Source: CAYNHQ01 sp964397255 (GTDB taxonomy: Bacteria; Bdellovibrionota_G; JALEGL01; DATDPG01). Taken from it: a DNA stretch of 64,000 nucleotides. Below, piece after piece: positions 18,670 to 26,387 of this stretch; position 1 is the stretch's first letter; each line of letters begins with the position of its first letter. The translations under genes and the position numbers were made by a program. The notes beneath the pieces are model-generated. The model was not told the origin of the DNA and did no database searches. It was given only the letters and a program-made list of their open reading frames with translations. Location: positions 62,001 to 126,000 of the forward strand of contig CAYNHQ010000004.1 in NCBI GenBank assembly GCA_964397255.1. Reading direction: 5' to 3'.

Positions 18670-19470
18670 CTACATGGCTCCTGAAATTCCGCCATCTTTA
18701 CGGACGCGCCAAAAGTGAATCGCCATCAAGATGGTTGCGACGAAGGGAATGAAGATGCAGTGGAGAACATAAAATCGAAGCAACGTACCTTCACCGATTA
18801 GGCGGCCGCCCAGAAGGCCGAAGCGGGCATCGTCACCCGAATGAATCAAATTGATGTCGCCGATTTTAAGAAGTGAAGAGCCGGGACCTTCCGTTCCAAG
18901 GAAAGGAGTCGCGCGCGCCATGTTGGAGCCGACGGAAATAGCCCAGATCGCCAATTGATCCCAAGGAAGAAGATATCCGGTGAAGCTTAATAGTAATGTT
19001 AAAACCAGAAGGATCACGCCGATTCCCCAATTGAATTCCCGCGGTGGTTTGTATGAGCCCGTCATAAACACGCGAAACATGTGAAGCCACACGCTGATTA
19101 CCATGGCATGCGCCCCCCAGCGGTGAAGCTCACGCATGATCCCGAGCGGGACATGCTCGCGAAGGGCGACCACATCCGAATAGGCATATTCGGCCGTCGG
19201 TCGATAATAAAACATGAGTAAGATCCCGGTGATTGTTTCCACCAAGAAGAGAAAGAATGTAATTCCACCCATGCACCAGGTGTATCCGACCCGAATGCCG
19301 GATTCCCGCGTTTTGACGGGATGGAGATGGAGAAAGACGTTTGAGAGAACAACCATCGCCCGATCGCGAGAAGTGTCGGGATAGCCATGTCGAAAAATCG
19401 ATTTCCAAATTTGAGATTCGGTGATGGTTTTTTGAAGCTGTCGAAGTTTTTCTTCCATGTGTAGGCTCAT
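18670..19470 (-). CDS. Cytochrome b6-type subunit (N-terminal cytochrome b)
   Basis: 266 aa from ATG 19470, whose ATG overlaps the Rieske TGA (ATGA); a longer frame to 19503 is less likely. It has four membrane helices with the two pairs of heme ligands at the b6 spacing: His116 and His130 (14 apart, 'HRWGAHAMVISVWLH') and His237 and His252 (15 apart, 'LHCIFIPFVATILMAIH'). The four-helix length and 15-residue spacing in helix D are as in cytochrome b6 rather than mitochondrial-type b (inference from family knowledge). It forms the quinol-oxidising core with subunit IV and the Rieske protein. The symbol petB would be used by analogy only. Confidence 0.92.
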   Translation of the reverse strand: MSLHMEEKLRQLQKTITESQIWKSIFRHGYPDTSRDRAMVVLSNVFLHLHPVKTRESGIRVGYTWCMGGITFFLFLVETITGILLMFYYRPTAEYAYSDVVALREHVPLGIMRELHRWGAHAMVISVWLHMFRVFMTGSYKPPREFNWGIGVILLVLTLLLSFTGYLLPWDQLAIWAISVGSNMARATPFLGTEGPGSSLLKIGDINLIHSGDDARFGLLGGRLIGEGTLLRFYVLHCIFIPFVATILMAIHFWRVRKDGGISGAM

Positions 19471-20036
19471 CCGGATTTTAGGAATGCTTCGTTGTCGGAC
19501 CACTGTCCGAGTTCGTATTGAAATTTTCGAGTCTTATCGACCAAGATTTGTCCGTCATCGGCTAAAACGACTCGAAAGCGCTCTAAGGGTCGGGGAGTAG
19601 GCCCTTCGAAATTGATTCCACTTTGATAGTAGCCGCTTCCGTGGCATGGGCATTTGAACTTCTGTTCTCCCGCGAGCCAGGTCGGCGTGCATCCCAGATG
19701 CGTGCAGATCGTTGAAAGAACATAGATCCCGTTTTTTCCGACAATCGGATCGAACCCCCGGACAACCCAAATTCCGTACCGGTCTTTGAAGCGTTCATCG
19801 ACGATGCCTTCTTGAAAATCTTGGAGCATTCCAATTTTGAATACTTGTGGCGGTTCCCGAAGAACGTTGGGGAAAAGGAAACGCTGAAAAGCGGCGCCGG
19901 CCGTCGCCGTTGCCGCGCCAAAGGCGGCCCAACCCAGACCCAACCATGAAATAAATTTCCTGCGCGAGATCACCTGATACGGATCTTCAACGACTCTCCC
20001 CTCTTCGGGGATTTCCATTTCTTTGTTCTGCGCCAT
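19467..20036 (-). CDS. Rieske [2Fe-2S] protein of the bc complex
   Basis: 189 aa from ATG 20036; the longer frame begins with a TTG at 20084. A twin-arginine-type leader helix 'SRRKFISWLGLGWAAFG' (24-40) anchors the protein. Cluster ligands are Cys111 and His113 in 'CTHLGC', and Cys129 and His132 in 'CPCHGSGY'; Cys116 and Cys131 form the usual disulfide. A 'GPTPRPL' Pro loop follows. It transfers electrons from quinol at the Qo site to cytochrome c. It is separated by 88 bp from the HEAT-repeat gene upstream, the largest gap in this operon, so a secondary promoter is possible. It overlaps the cytochrome b6 start. Confidence 0.95.
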   Translation of the reverse strand: MAQNKEMEIPEEGRVVEDPYQVISRRKFISWLGLGWAAFGAATATAGAAFQRFLFPNVLREPPQVFKIGMLQDFQEGIVDERFKDRYGIWVVRGFDPIVGKNGIYVLSTICTHLGCTPTWLAGEQKFKCPCHGSGYYQSGINFEGPTPRPLERFRVVLADDGQILVDKTRKFQYELGQWSDNEAFLKSG

Positions 20037-20124
20037 GTCTGAGTTGTTTCCCAGGTTGATTCCGAAACCGGCGTAATTATTCAAATTTCTTACGAATTGT
20101 CAAAACTTAGAGGAGCAAAAAACC

Positions 20125-21006
20125 CTATGACGTACCGCGTATTCGCAAGACAACTCTGCGGGCCGTTTCGCGCACCATGGGATCGGTTGAATTTGAGGCG
20201 AGGTCCTCAATTAGAGGGAGAGATTCCATCAATCGGATCTGACCCGCCCCGTTGATTGCACTGATGACGATTTGATTCCGTTCCGCCGATCGCAGTTGAG
20301 GGGTGGCCTTTTCCAGTTGTTTGGAATCGAGGAGAAGAAGAATTTCATTCTTTCCGCTGGAGTCTCCGAGTTTGGCAAGCGAAAGAGCTGTGTTCCAGCG
20401 CACATCCGAAGTGGAGTCGTCTAGAAGAGGAAGCAAAAGAGGCACATCTTCTTTCGAGCCCATCGCCCCAAGGGCAAAGGCGGCCGTTTTGCGGAGCCCC
20501 GCATCATTCGATTTTAGTTTTTCAATTGCGAGACCTTTGCCTTCGGGCAAACCGATTCGGCCCAGGGCCCACAGAGCCCAAATTTGAATGTCCCCGTTTG
20601 AATCATTTCGGGCCAAGTCCATAATGGCGGGGAGACTGGCCTTTCCACCGACTTGACCCAGGGCCACCAGCAAATATTGCCGTAAAGTCGACTCTTCCGG
20701 CTTGGCTTCCCTTAATATAGATAGAAGTTCCTTTTCGATCTCCGGTCGCTTGTCACCCAGATTTTCCCGGGCCAGTGATCCTGAAAGCTCGTAGGCCGCC
20801 TGCCATCGTTCGTGCGACGAGCCCGAGCGAAGTGCGGCGAGATGATTACTAATTCCAGATCGATTTTCCGCCAATTTGCCGAAAAGGAGGAAAATGCCGA
20901 CAAAGACCGAAACAATGAGAATTGGAAGAAGCGCGAAAGGAATGATCATTTTCCAACTTCCGCCGAAACGGAGTTCGGCAGGTGTCGGAGAAAGTGGTTC
21001 GTTCAT
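20125..21006 (-). CDS. Membrane-anchored HEAT-repeat protein
   Basis: 293 aa, ATG 21006, overlapping the khpA stop (ATGA). One membrane segment (about 19-43, 'MIIPFALLPILIVSVFVGIF') is followed by about five HEAT-like/armadillo repeats (about 60-290), for example 'LRQYLLVALGQVGGKASLPAI', 'IQIWALWALGRIG', 'LRKTAAFALGAMGSKEDV' and 'VRWNTALSLAKLG'. HEAT repeats are protein-binding superhelices; no catalytic motif is present. Its place at the head of the Rieske/cytochrome b operon suggests an assembly factor or accessory subunit of the bc complex (inference). Confidence 0.88.
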   Translation of the reverse strand: MNEPLSPTPAELRFGGSWKMIIPFALLPILIVSVFVGIFLLFGKLAENRSGISNHLAALRSGSSHERWQAAYELSGSLARENLGDKRPEIEKELLSILREAKPEESTLRQYLLVALGQVGGKASLPAIMDLARNDSNGDIQIWALWALGRIGLPEGKGLAIEKLKSNDAGLRKTAAFALGAMGSKEDVPLLLPLLDDSTSDVRWNTALSLAKLGDSSGKNEILLLLDSKQLEKATPQLRSAERNQIVISAINGAGQIRLMESLPLIEDLASNSTDPMVRETARRVVLRIRGTS

Positions 21007-21263
21007 GGTTTCGCTCTATCGAGGATTTCCAGTATCAAGCGCTTCTTCCATTTTCCCGCGGCCGCTTCAAGAAGAGTTCGAATCGCTCCTGCCGTTTTTC
21101 CCCCTCGGCCGATGACCTTTCCGACATCCGCCGGACCGACTTCGAGCTCAAATATAAAGGCCCGCTCCGAATGGAGATCCGTAATTCGAATGGCAGTCGC
21201 ATCATCCACAATGGATGATGTAATGGATTGAAGGAGGCCTCGAATTTCTTCCTCGCCGGTCAT
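21003..21263 (-). CDS. khpA: KhpA-like KH-domain RNA-binding protein
   Basis: 86 aa from ATG 21263, which matches the usual family length; an ATG at 21335 would add 24 Gly/Pro-rich residues and cannot be excluded. The KH core is clear: 'GPADVGKVIGRGGKTAGAIR' holds the GxxG loop, followed by 'TLLEAAAGKW'. KhpA proteins bind RNA, often with KhpB/Jag, and influence cell elongation and translation in Gram-positives. Here the gene is fused by an ATGA overlap to a HEAT-repeat gene at the head of a respiratory operon instead of the common rpsP-khpA-rimM context, so it may have a different or additional role (inference). Confidence 0.85.
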   Translation of the reverse strand: MTGEEEIRGLLQSITSSIVDDATAIRITDLHSERAFIFELEVGPADVGKVIGRGGKTAGAIRTLLEAAAGKWKKRLILEILDRAKP

Positions 21264-21343
21264 GCACCCTCGCGGCCCCTCTACCACAATCCCACCCGGC
21301 CCGCCAACGAAGGGGTGACGTTTTTTCACAGGCATGATTTCAT

Positions 21344-23206
21344 TTGAGTGTGCGAGAACGAGCGAAACGCTTCTTAGAGAGGATTCAGAACGAAGTTCTG
21401 TTGGGCGACGGGGCCGTGGGAACGCTCCTGCAAGAGAGGGGTGTGTCGGGAGATATCAGTTACGAACAGCTCAATATGACCCGGCCTGAAATCGTTTCTT
21501 CCATCAGCGGAGAATATGTTTCGGTGGGAGCGGAGCTGATTGAAACCAATTCGTTTTGTGCGAATCACCTCAAGCAAAAACGATTTGGGCTTGAGAAAGA
21601 AGTTCGAAACATGGCTCAACGAAGCGCTGAACTGGCTCGGAAAGTGGCCGGCGAAGATTGTTTCGTGGCCGGTTCGATCGGTCCGCTTGCTCGCCGAAAA
21701 TCAGAACTGGACGAATTTTCAGAAGATGAACTTCGACAATTTTTTCGTGAACCGATGGAAGCCCTGGTGGAAGGTGGAGTGGATGTATTGATTTTGGAGA
21801 CGTTCACTCGATTGGGCGAGCTGGAGTTAGCGGTAGAGGCGGCCAAAGGATTCGACGTGCCGATCATTGCGCAGATGGCTTTTGGTGAAGAAGGAACGAC
21901 GGAGGTCGGCGTACGAGCCGAGCGGGCCGCGCAGCGACTGGCCTTGCACGGCGTTCATGTCATCGGCGCCAATTGCCGTTCGGGTCCTCAGGTTGTTTTG
22001 TCCGTATTGGAACGACAAGCCACAGTTGTCGATCAGCCTCTCAGCGCCTTTGCCAACGCCGGTTATGCGGAACAACGAGACGGTCGCTATGTGTATGGTG
22101 CTTCCCCCGAATATTTTGCCGAAACGTCTCGCGATTTAGTCAAAGCCGGAGCGCGGATTATCGGGGGTTGTTGCGGAACGACTCCGGCTCATATTCGAGC
22201 CATTGGTGAAGCCATCCAGGGACTCAGTCCTCCGCATCGACAAAAAGTAGGAAAGAAAGTGGTTGTTGTGGCTGACGAAGAGGGAGTGGATCGAGAAGGC
22301 GGAGCCAAATTTCTTTCACTCTTAAAGAAAGATCGAACGTTCGTAACGGTCGAAATCGAGCCTCCTCGAGGCGTCATTTTGAAAGAAGTTCTGGAGGGAG
22401 CGCGAAAAGTCGTCACATCGGGGGTGGACGCGATCAATGTTCCTGACAATGCGTTGGCGGCCGTTCGAATGGACAATCTTATTTTCGCACAGCACTTGCG
22501 CGAGCGCTTGGAAATTCCGATGATTCTTCACCTCACATGCCGGGATAAAAATACGATCGCTCTTCAATCGGATATTTTGGGAGCTCAGGCGGCGGGAGTG
22601 GAGGCGATTTTGGCGGTCACCGGGGATCCCGCGTCCATTGGCGATCAGCCAGGAGCCTCCTCGGTGTACGACATCAACTCGATTGGTCTTGTGGAAATCA
22701 TCCGGTCGTTTAATCGAGGGGTGACTCCTTGGGGTACGACGCTCGAGAGACCGACTGACTTAGCCATCGGCGTGGCACTTAATCCCAACATGAGCGGGGC
22801 CAAGGCGCTGGAAGGAGCATTCACGAAATTGAAAAAGAAAGTCGAGGGGGGGGCCCAGTTTGCCGAAACCCAGCCGATGTACGACCCCGAGCTCCTCAAG
22901 CGACTTCTTTCCGTGGCGGGCACCGCGGAGATTCCCATTTGTCTGGGTCTGATGCCGATCGTCAGTCGTCGAAATGCCGACTTTCTCCACAACGAAGTTC
23001 CCGGCCTTCGAATTCCCGAAGAGGTTCGTCGCCGCTTTGATGATCTTCACCGAAAAGAAGGTGAGGAAGAGGGGCTCAAGCTTTCACGCGAGCTGATCGA
23101 TCTCGCTTGGGCGGGAGGAGTGCGACATTTTTATGTGGTACCTCCTCTTCGTCGATACGACATGGCCGTCGAAATCGTCCGCTATATTCGATCAAAAACG
23201 TCCTAA
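21344..23206 (+). CDS. Bifunctional homocysteine S-methyltransferase / methylenetetrahydrofolate reductase
   Basis: 620 aa. The N-terminal domain (about 1-295) is a zinc-dependent homocysteine S-methyltransferase: 'LLGDGAVGTLLQERG', 'ETNSF', Cys211 in 'GANCRSG' and Cys276-Cys277 in 'GGCCGTTP' are the thiolate ligands. The C-terminal domain (about 325-620) is a MetF-type TIM barrel reductase ('VTVEIEPPRG', 'LHLTCRDKN', 'AVTGDP', 'QPMYDP'). The fusion is like YitJ of Bacillus and couples 5-methyl-THF formation to methionine synthesis. There is no cobalamin domain. The start is uncertain: TTG 21344 or GTG 21350, neither with a clear ribosome site. It is divergent from khpA with almost no intergenic space. 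Confidence 0.93.
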   Translation: MSVRERAKRFLERIQNEVLLGDGAVGTLLQERGVSGDISYEQLNMTRPEIVSSISGEYVSVGAELIETNSFCANHLKQKRFGLEKEVRNMAQRSAELARKVAGEDCFVAGSIGPLARRKSELDEFSEDELRQFFREPMEALVEGGVDVLILETFTRLGELELAVEAAKGFDVPIIAQMAFGEEGTTEVGVRAERAAQRLALHGVHVIGANCRSGPQVVLSVLERQATVVDQPLSAFANAGYAEQRDGRYVYGASPEYFAETSRDLVKAGARIIGGCCGTTPAHIRAIGEAIQGLSPPHRQKVGKKVVVVADEEGVDREGGAKFLSLLKKDRTFVTVEIEPPRGVILKEVLEGARKVVTSGVDAINVPDNALAAVRMDNLIFAQHLRERLEIPMILHLTCRDKNTIALQSDILGAQAAGVEAILAVTGDPASIGDQPGASSVYDINSIGLVEIIRSFNRGVTPWGTTLERPTDLAIGVALNPNMSGAKALEGAFTKLKKKVEGGAQFAETQPMYDPELLKRLLSVAGTAEIPICLGLMPIVSRRNADFLHNEVPGLRIPEEVRRRFDDLHRKEGEEEGLKLSRELIDLAWAGGVRHFYVVPPLRRYDMAVEIVRYIRSKTS

Positions 23207-23983
23207 GTAGCGCAAACCAAGAGTGTTGGGCTCCATCCAAGGAGTCAAGTGACTGACCAACTGCTCTTCTTGATGATTGAAAAAAACGGAGGTCGCGAGA
23301 AAGAATCCGATTCCGGCTCCCGCCATTACGTCGGAGGCATAATGAACGTTGAGGTCTAGGCGAGCGAGTCCAACCGCGGAAGCCGCTCCAAAGCTGAGCA
23401 CCCCCACATACCAAGGAAAGTTGTACGCAATGATTCCTGCCGCCGCGAATGCGGTCGAAGTGTGATAAGAGGGAAATGAATACTTCTCTCCGTTGGGCCT
23501 CGTGCGATCAACGGCGAGCTTTAAAATGCCGGTGGTTGCGAAATTGAAGAAAAGAGATTCAGCTAATTCCTCGGTGACCAAAAAAGCTTTCGAGCGCTCC
23601 CTGCTTCCGTCTTCAAAAAGCCAGGCACTCCCGAAGAATCCGACCGGCAGGGCATACGGAATAATTTGGCCCATACGTGAAATCCATTTGCTGGCTTCAT
23701 CCCCAAACACATCCGTCCCCGGTTCAAATGGGACATCATTATAGTGATAGAGCAACAGAGAACTTGCGGTGGTGCCCAGAACAATGGCCGGCCCTTCCCA
23801 TCGGAACTGATCTTTTGAAAAATCATACGTCGAAGCAAAGGGATCTTTCGTGAGGTGAACCAGCCAACCTGAAAATGTCCGATCGAACGTGGTCTCTTGC
23901 TCTCGACTCGTCAGTGGAAATAGCAGGCATTGCAGAATTACCAGTTTTAAGATAATGCGTCGCGCAATGCGGGAAAGTTTCAA
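23192..23983 (-). CDS. Secreted/membrane PAP2 family phosphatase
   Basis: About 263 aa if started at TTG 23983, which gives a good signal sequence ('KLSRIARRIILKLVILQCLLFPLTS'); the open frame extends to 24166 but then overlaps a credible divergent gene. The acid phosphatase/PAP2 motifs are complete: 'KLAVDRTRP', 'PSYHTSTAFA', and 'ARLDLNVHYASDV' with the catalytic His. Such enzymes dephosphorylate lipid pyrophosphates (undecaprenyl-PP) or phosphatidic acid at the outer face of the membrane. Its 3' end overlaps the end of the MTHFR fusion gene by 15 bp. No ATG or strong ribosome site is available, so the exact start is open. Confidence 0.8.
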   Translation of the reverse strand: MKLSRIARRIILKLVILQCLLFPLTSREQETTFDRTFSGWLVHLTKDPFASTYDFSKDQFRWEGPAIVLGTTASSLLLYHYNDVPFEPGTDVFGDEASKWISRMGQIIPYALPVGFFGSAWLFEDGSRERSKAFLVTEELAESLFFNFATTGILKLAVDRTRPNGEKYSFPSYHTSTAFAAAGIIAYNFPWYVGVLSFGAASAVGLARLDLNVHYASDVMAGAGIGFFLATSVFFNHQEEQLVSHLTPWMEPNTLGLRYLGRF

Positions 23984-25088
23984 AAAAGTTGTCGTACAAC
24001 TTATTGTAATCGTTTCATTATTTTCTGTCGATTTTGCTCGGGCTGAAGATCCGGAGGTCCGCGACCTTCCGGAACCGGCATGGCATATGGCTCTCACCAA
24101 TTCTCTTGCAGGTCGTACGGCGGCGGAAATTGTCAAACCCATTGATGAAACTGTGGATGGGCTCAAGCATGAAGTGGCGACATTGCCACAGGATCTCTTC
24201 CGAATTCTTCAAGTTTGGAAACCTCCCATCGATCCAGCGGAACTTCAGAGCTCCCTGATGCAAACTCTATGGACGATCGGCATCGCTCTCTATAACGATG
24301 ATCTTGATCGCGTAGCTGCGGCCGCGAATCAAAGTCTCGCTCAATATTCCAATCAAACAGCGGGAGCAGTGTGGCGGGGAGCCAAAGAAAAAGATCTTCC
24401 GATGATTGCCGGTGGAATCAGTCAATGGGTCTGGGGAGCGGTTCAGATGGCGATGGGCGATTACTTGGCCGGCACGAAATATCCACGTCCTGAGCTAACT
24501 CGTTTAGCTATAGCGGGAGTTTCTCGCAACATGGCGGGTACGGCTGTGGCGGAGAGTTGGAATCCGAATCTATTGATGCCCGTCTATTTCGCTTCGAGGA
24601 AAAATCAAACGTTCGAAGAACGCGAGACCGCCGAAAGGATGAGAGAAGCGAGAGAAGCGGCAAGAAGGGAAAAAGTTCTTTTGGGTATGCGAGCCGAAAT
24701 CAGTCGGAGATTTCGAGCGGTTCAGGAGTCAGGCGTTCTTTCACTTCAAGTCCGAATTCGGGAACTTCGAAATCTGGTTTCGGAGATCAGTTTGAAAGGA
24801 GGAAATCGTCCCGGTTCCGTGACGTATGCGCTTTTTGTCGATATCAGTCGTTGCCGAACGGAGCTGGTCGTGGAAAAGATTTTTCAGGACGCGGCCGATT
24901 TTGAAAGAATCACTCCTCCCGCGGCATCTCGACTTGAATCGCTTTCGAAACAAATCAGTATGGCCCGGTATACCGTCCGTCGTTATTTTCCCGCCGGCGA
25001 ATTTTCCGCTAAGCATCAAGAGTTGGTCGGCAAGCTTAACGAAGCTCTTACCCGTGTCCGCGAAATCCGCAAAGATCTTGCCGATTAA
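23967..25088 (+). CDS. Secreted protein of unknown function
   Basis: 373 aa from ATG 23967 (an ATG at 23955 adds four residues). It has a clear Sec signal: 'MRESFKKVVVQLIVIVSLF' with a cleavage-like 'DFARA|EDPE'. The mature part has two zones. Residues 30-225 are mixed, with Trp-rich segments ('ISQWVWGAVQMAMGDYL'). A charged helix ('EERETAERMREAREAARRE') precedes a helical C-terminal half (about 240-370). No known family is recognised. The gene is divergent from the PAP2 gene with overlapping 5' ends and lies 18 bp upstream of the permease, so it may be co-transcribed with it. Confidence 0.7.
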   Translation: MRESFKKVVVQLIVIVSLFSVDFARAEDPEVRDLPEPAWHMALTNSLAGRTAAEIVKPIDETVDGLKHEVATLPQDLFRILQVWKPPIDPAELQSSLMQTLWTIGIALYNDDLDRVAAAANQSLAQYSNQTAGAVWRGAKEKDLPMIAGGISQWVWGAVQMAMGDYLAGTKYPRPELTRLAIAGVSRNMAGTAVAESWNPNLLMPVYFASRKNQTFEERETAERMREAREAARREKVLLGMRAEISRRFRAVQESGVLSLQVRIRELRNLVSEISLKGGNRPGSVTYALFVDISRCRTELVVEKIFQDAADFERITPPAASRLESLSKQISMARYTVRRYFPAGEFSAKHQELVGKLNEALTRVREIRKDLAD

Positions 25089-25106
25089 CATGTCAACGAT
25101 AAATTT

Positions 25107-26387
25107 ATGACGGCGTTACGTAAAGAACTGGGGTTTTGGCAGGGGCTCGCGCTCTATCTGGCCGCCGTTCTCGGCACCGGAATTTTGGTGATTCCCTCGC
25201 TGGCCTGGCAGGAGGCGGGATCATCTTCACTGATCGCCTGGGGTTTATTGAGTATCCTTGGATTCGGCCTTGCCTGGTCGTTTGCTTCTGTCGGCGCCAG
25301 AAATCCAGATGCCGGCGGAGTTCAAACCATGATCGCAAAAAGTTTCGGGCGAACTTGGGGAGATGTTTGCGGCTGGCTTGTTCTATTTTCGATTCCGGCC
25401 GGAGGCGTCGCCGCATCTCATATTTTTGCGACACATTTAATGGCGGCCATAGGAATTTCGCAGCAATGGACTCCCCTAATCGCGTGGAGCGGTTTGATGC
25501 TGACGGGAACGGCGAATTATTATGGATTGAGACTTAGCGCCAATGCGCAGCTACTCCTGAGCGGTATTCTGGTTGCGATTTTGTCCATTATCATTTTTTC
25601 TTCGCTCCCTCATCTCGATTCTTCTCATTTTTCTCCCTTCGCGACGAATGGATGGATCGGCATCGGAAGAGCATCGGTTCTCATCTTTTGGGCCTTCCTC
25701 GGGTGGGAGGCCATCGCCCACTTGGCGGAGGAATTTAGAGATCCACGTGACATTTTTCGTTCCGCCTGGATGGCGGCGCTCCTCGTCGCTCTCCTTTATA
25801 TTGTTGTCACCATCGTCCTGATCGGAACGGGATCAATATCGAGTCAAGCGGGTGGCGATGCGCCGATGGCAATGCTCGCCGTTCATCTCTTCGGCTCGGT
25901 TGCAGGATCGTTAGCGGGAGGACTCGCGGCACTGATTTGTCTCGGAACGATGAACGCCTATATGGCGGGCCTTTCGCGTCTCACTTATGCGATGGCGCGG
26001 GATGGAGCGATTCCATCTCCGCTAGCGCATCTTCATTCCTCTGGCGTTCCTCGTCGAGCCATTCTTTTCCTTTTAGCCATGTATACGATTGCGCTGTCGA
26101 TTCAGGCATATTTTCATCTACCGATGCGCGCCTTTTTCTTGATTCCGAATGTAGCATTTTTGGTTCTCTATACTCTTGGTTGTTATTCCGCCGCGCGCCA
26201 GCTGAAAGGGGACCGCTTTGCTGTGGGATTGGCGACATTTTCATCCATCGCCTGCGCACTGATGATTCCTTTCGCTTCCGATATTCTTCTCTATCCAACC
26301 GTAGTGGTGGTGGCTGCGCTTTTCTATTTGAAGAAAATCAGACGAAAAAATTTAGAAATCAATTTGAGAAATCGGATCTCCGGGTAG
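25107..26387 (+). CDS. APC-family amino-acid permease (YjeH-like)
   Basis: 426 aa, ATG 25107. About twelve membrane helices with the APC-superfamily signature in helix 1, 'GTGILVIPSLAW', and a helix 6 region 'LIFWAFLGWEAIAHLAEEFRDP' with the conserved acidic/aromatic residues. Length and pattern are closest to the YjeH/YfnA branch (amino-acid exporters or uptake carriers, H+-coupled). The substrate cannot be told from sequence. The 3' end overlaps the fadJ gene by 36 bp in a convergent arrangement. Confidence 0.88.
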   Translation: MTALRKELGFWQGLALYLAAVLGTGILVIPSLAWQEAGSSSLIAWGLLSILGFGLAWSFASVGARNPDAGGVQTMIAKSFGRTWGDVCGWLVLFSIPAGGVAASHIFATHLMAAIGISQQWTPLIAWSGLMLTGTANYYGLRLSANAQLLLSGILVAILSIIIFSSLPHLDSSHFSPFATNGWIGIGRASVLIFWAFLGWEAIAHLAEEFRDPRDIFRSAWMAALLVALLYIVVTIVLIGTGSISSQAGGDAPMAMLAVHLFGSVAGSLAGGLAALICLGTMNAYMAGLSRLTYAMARDGAIPSPLAHLHSSGVPRRAILFLLAMYTIALSIQAYFHLPMRAFFLIPNVAFLVLYTLGCYSAARQLKGDRFAVGLATFSSIACALMIPFASDILLYPTVVVVAALFYLKKIRRKNLEINLRNRISG

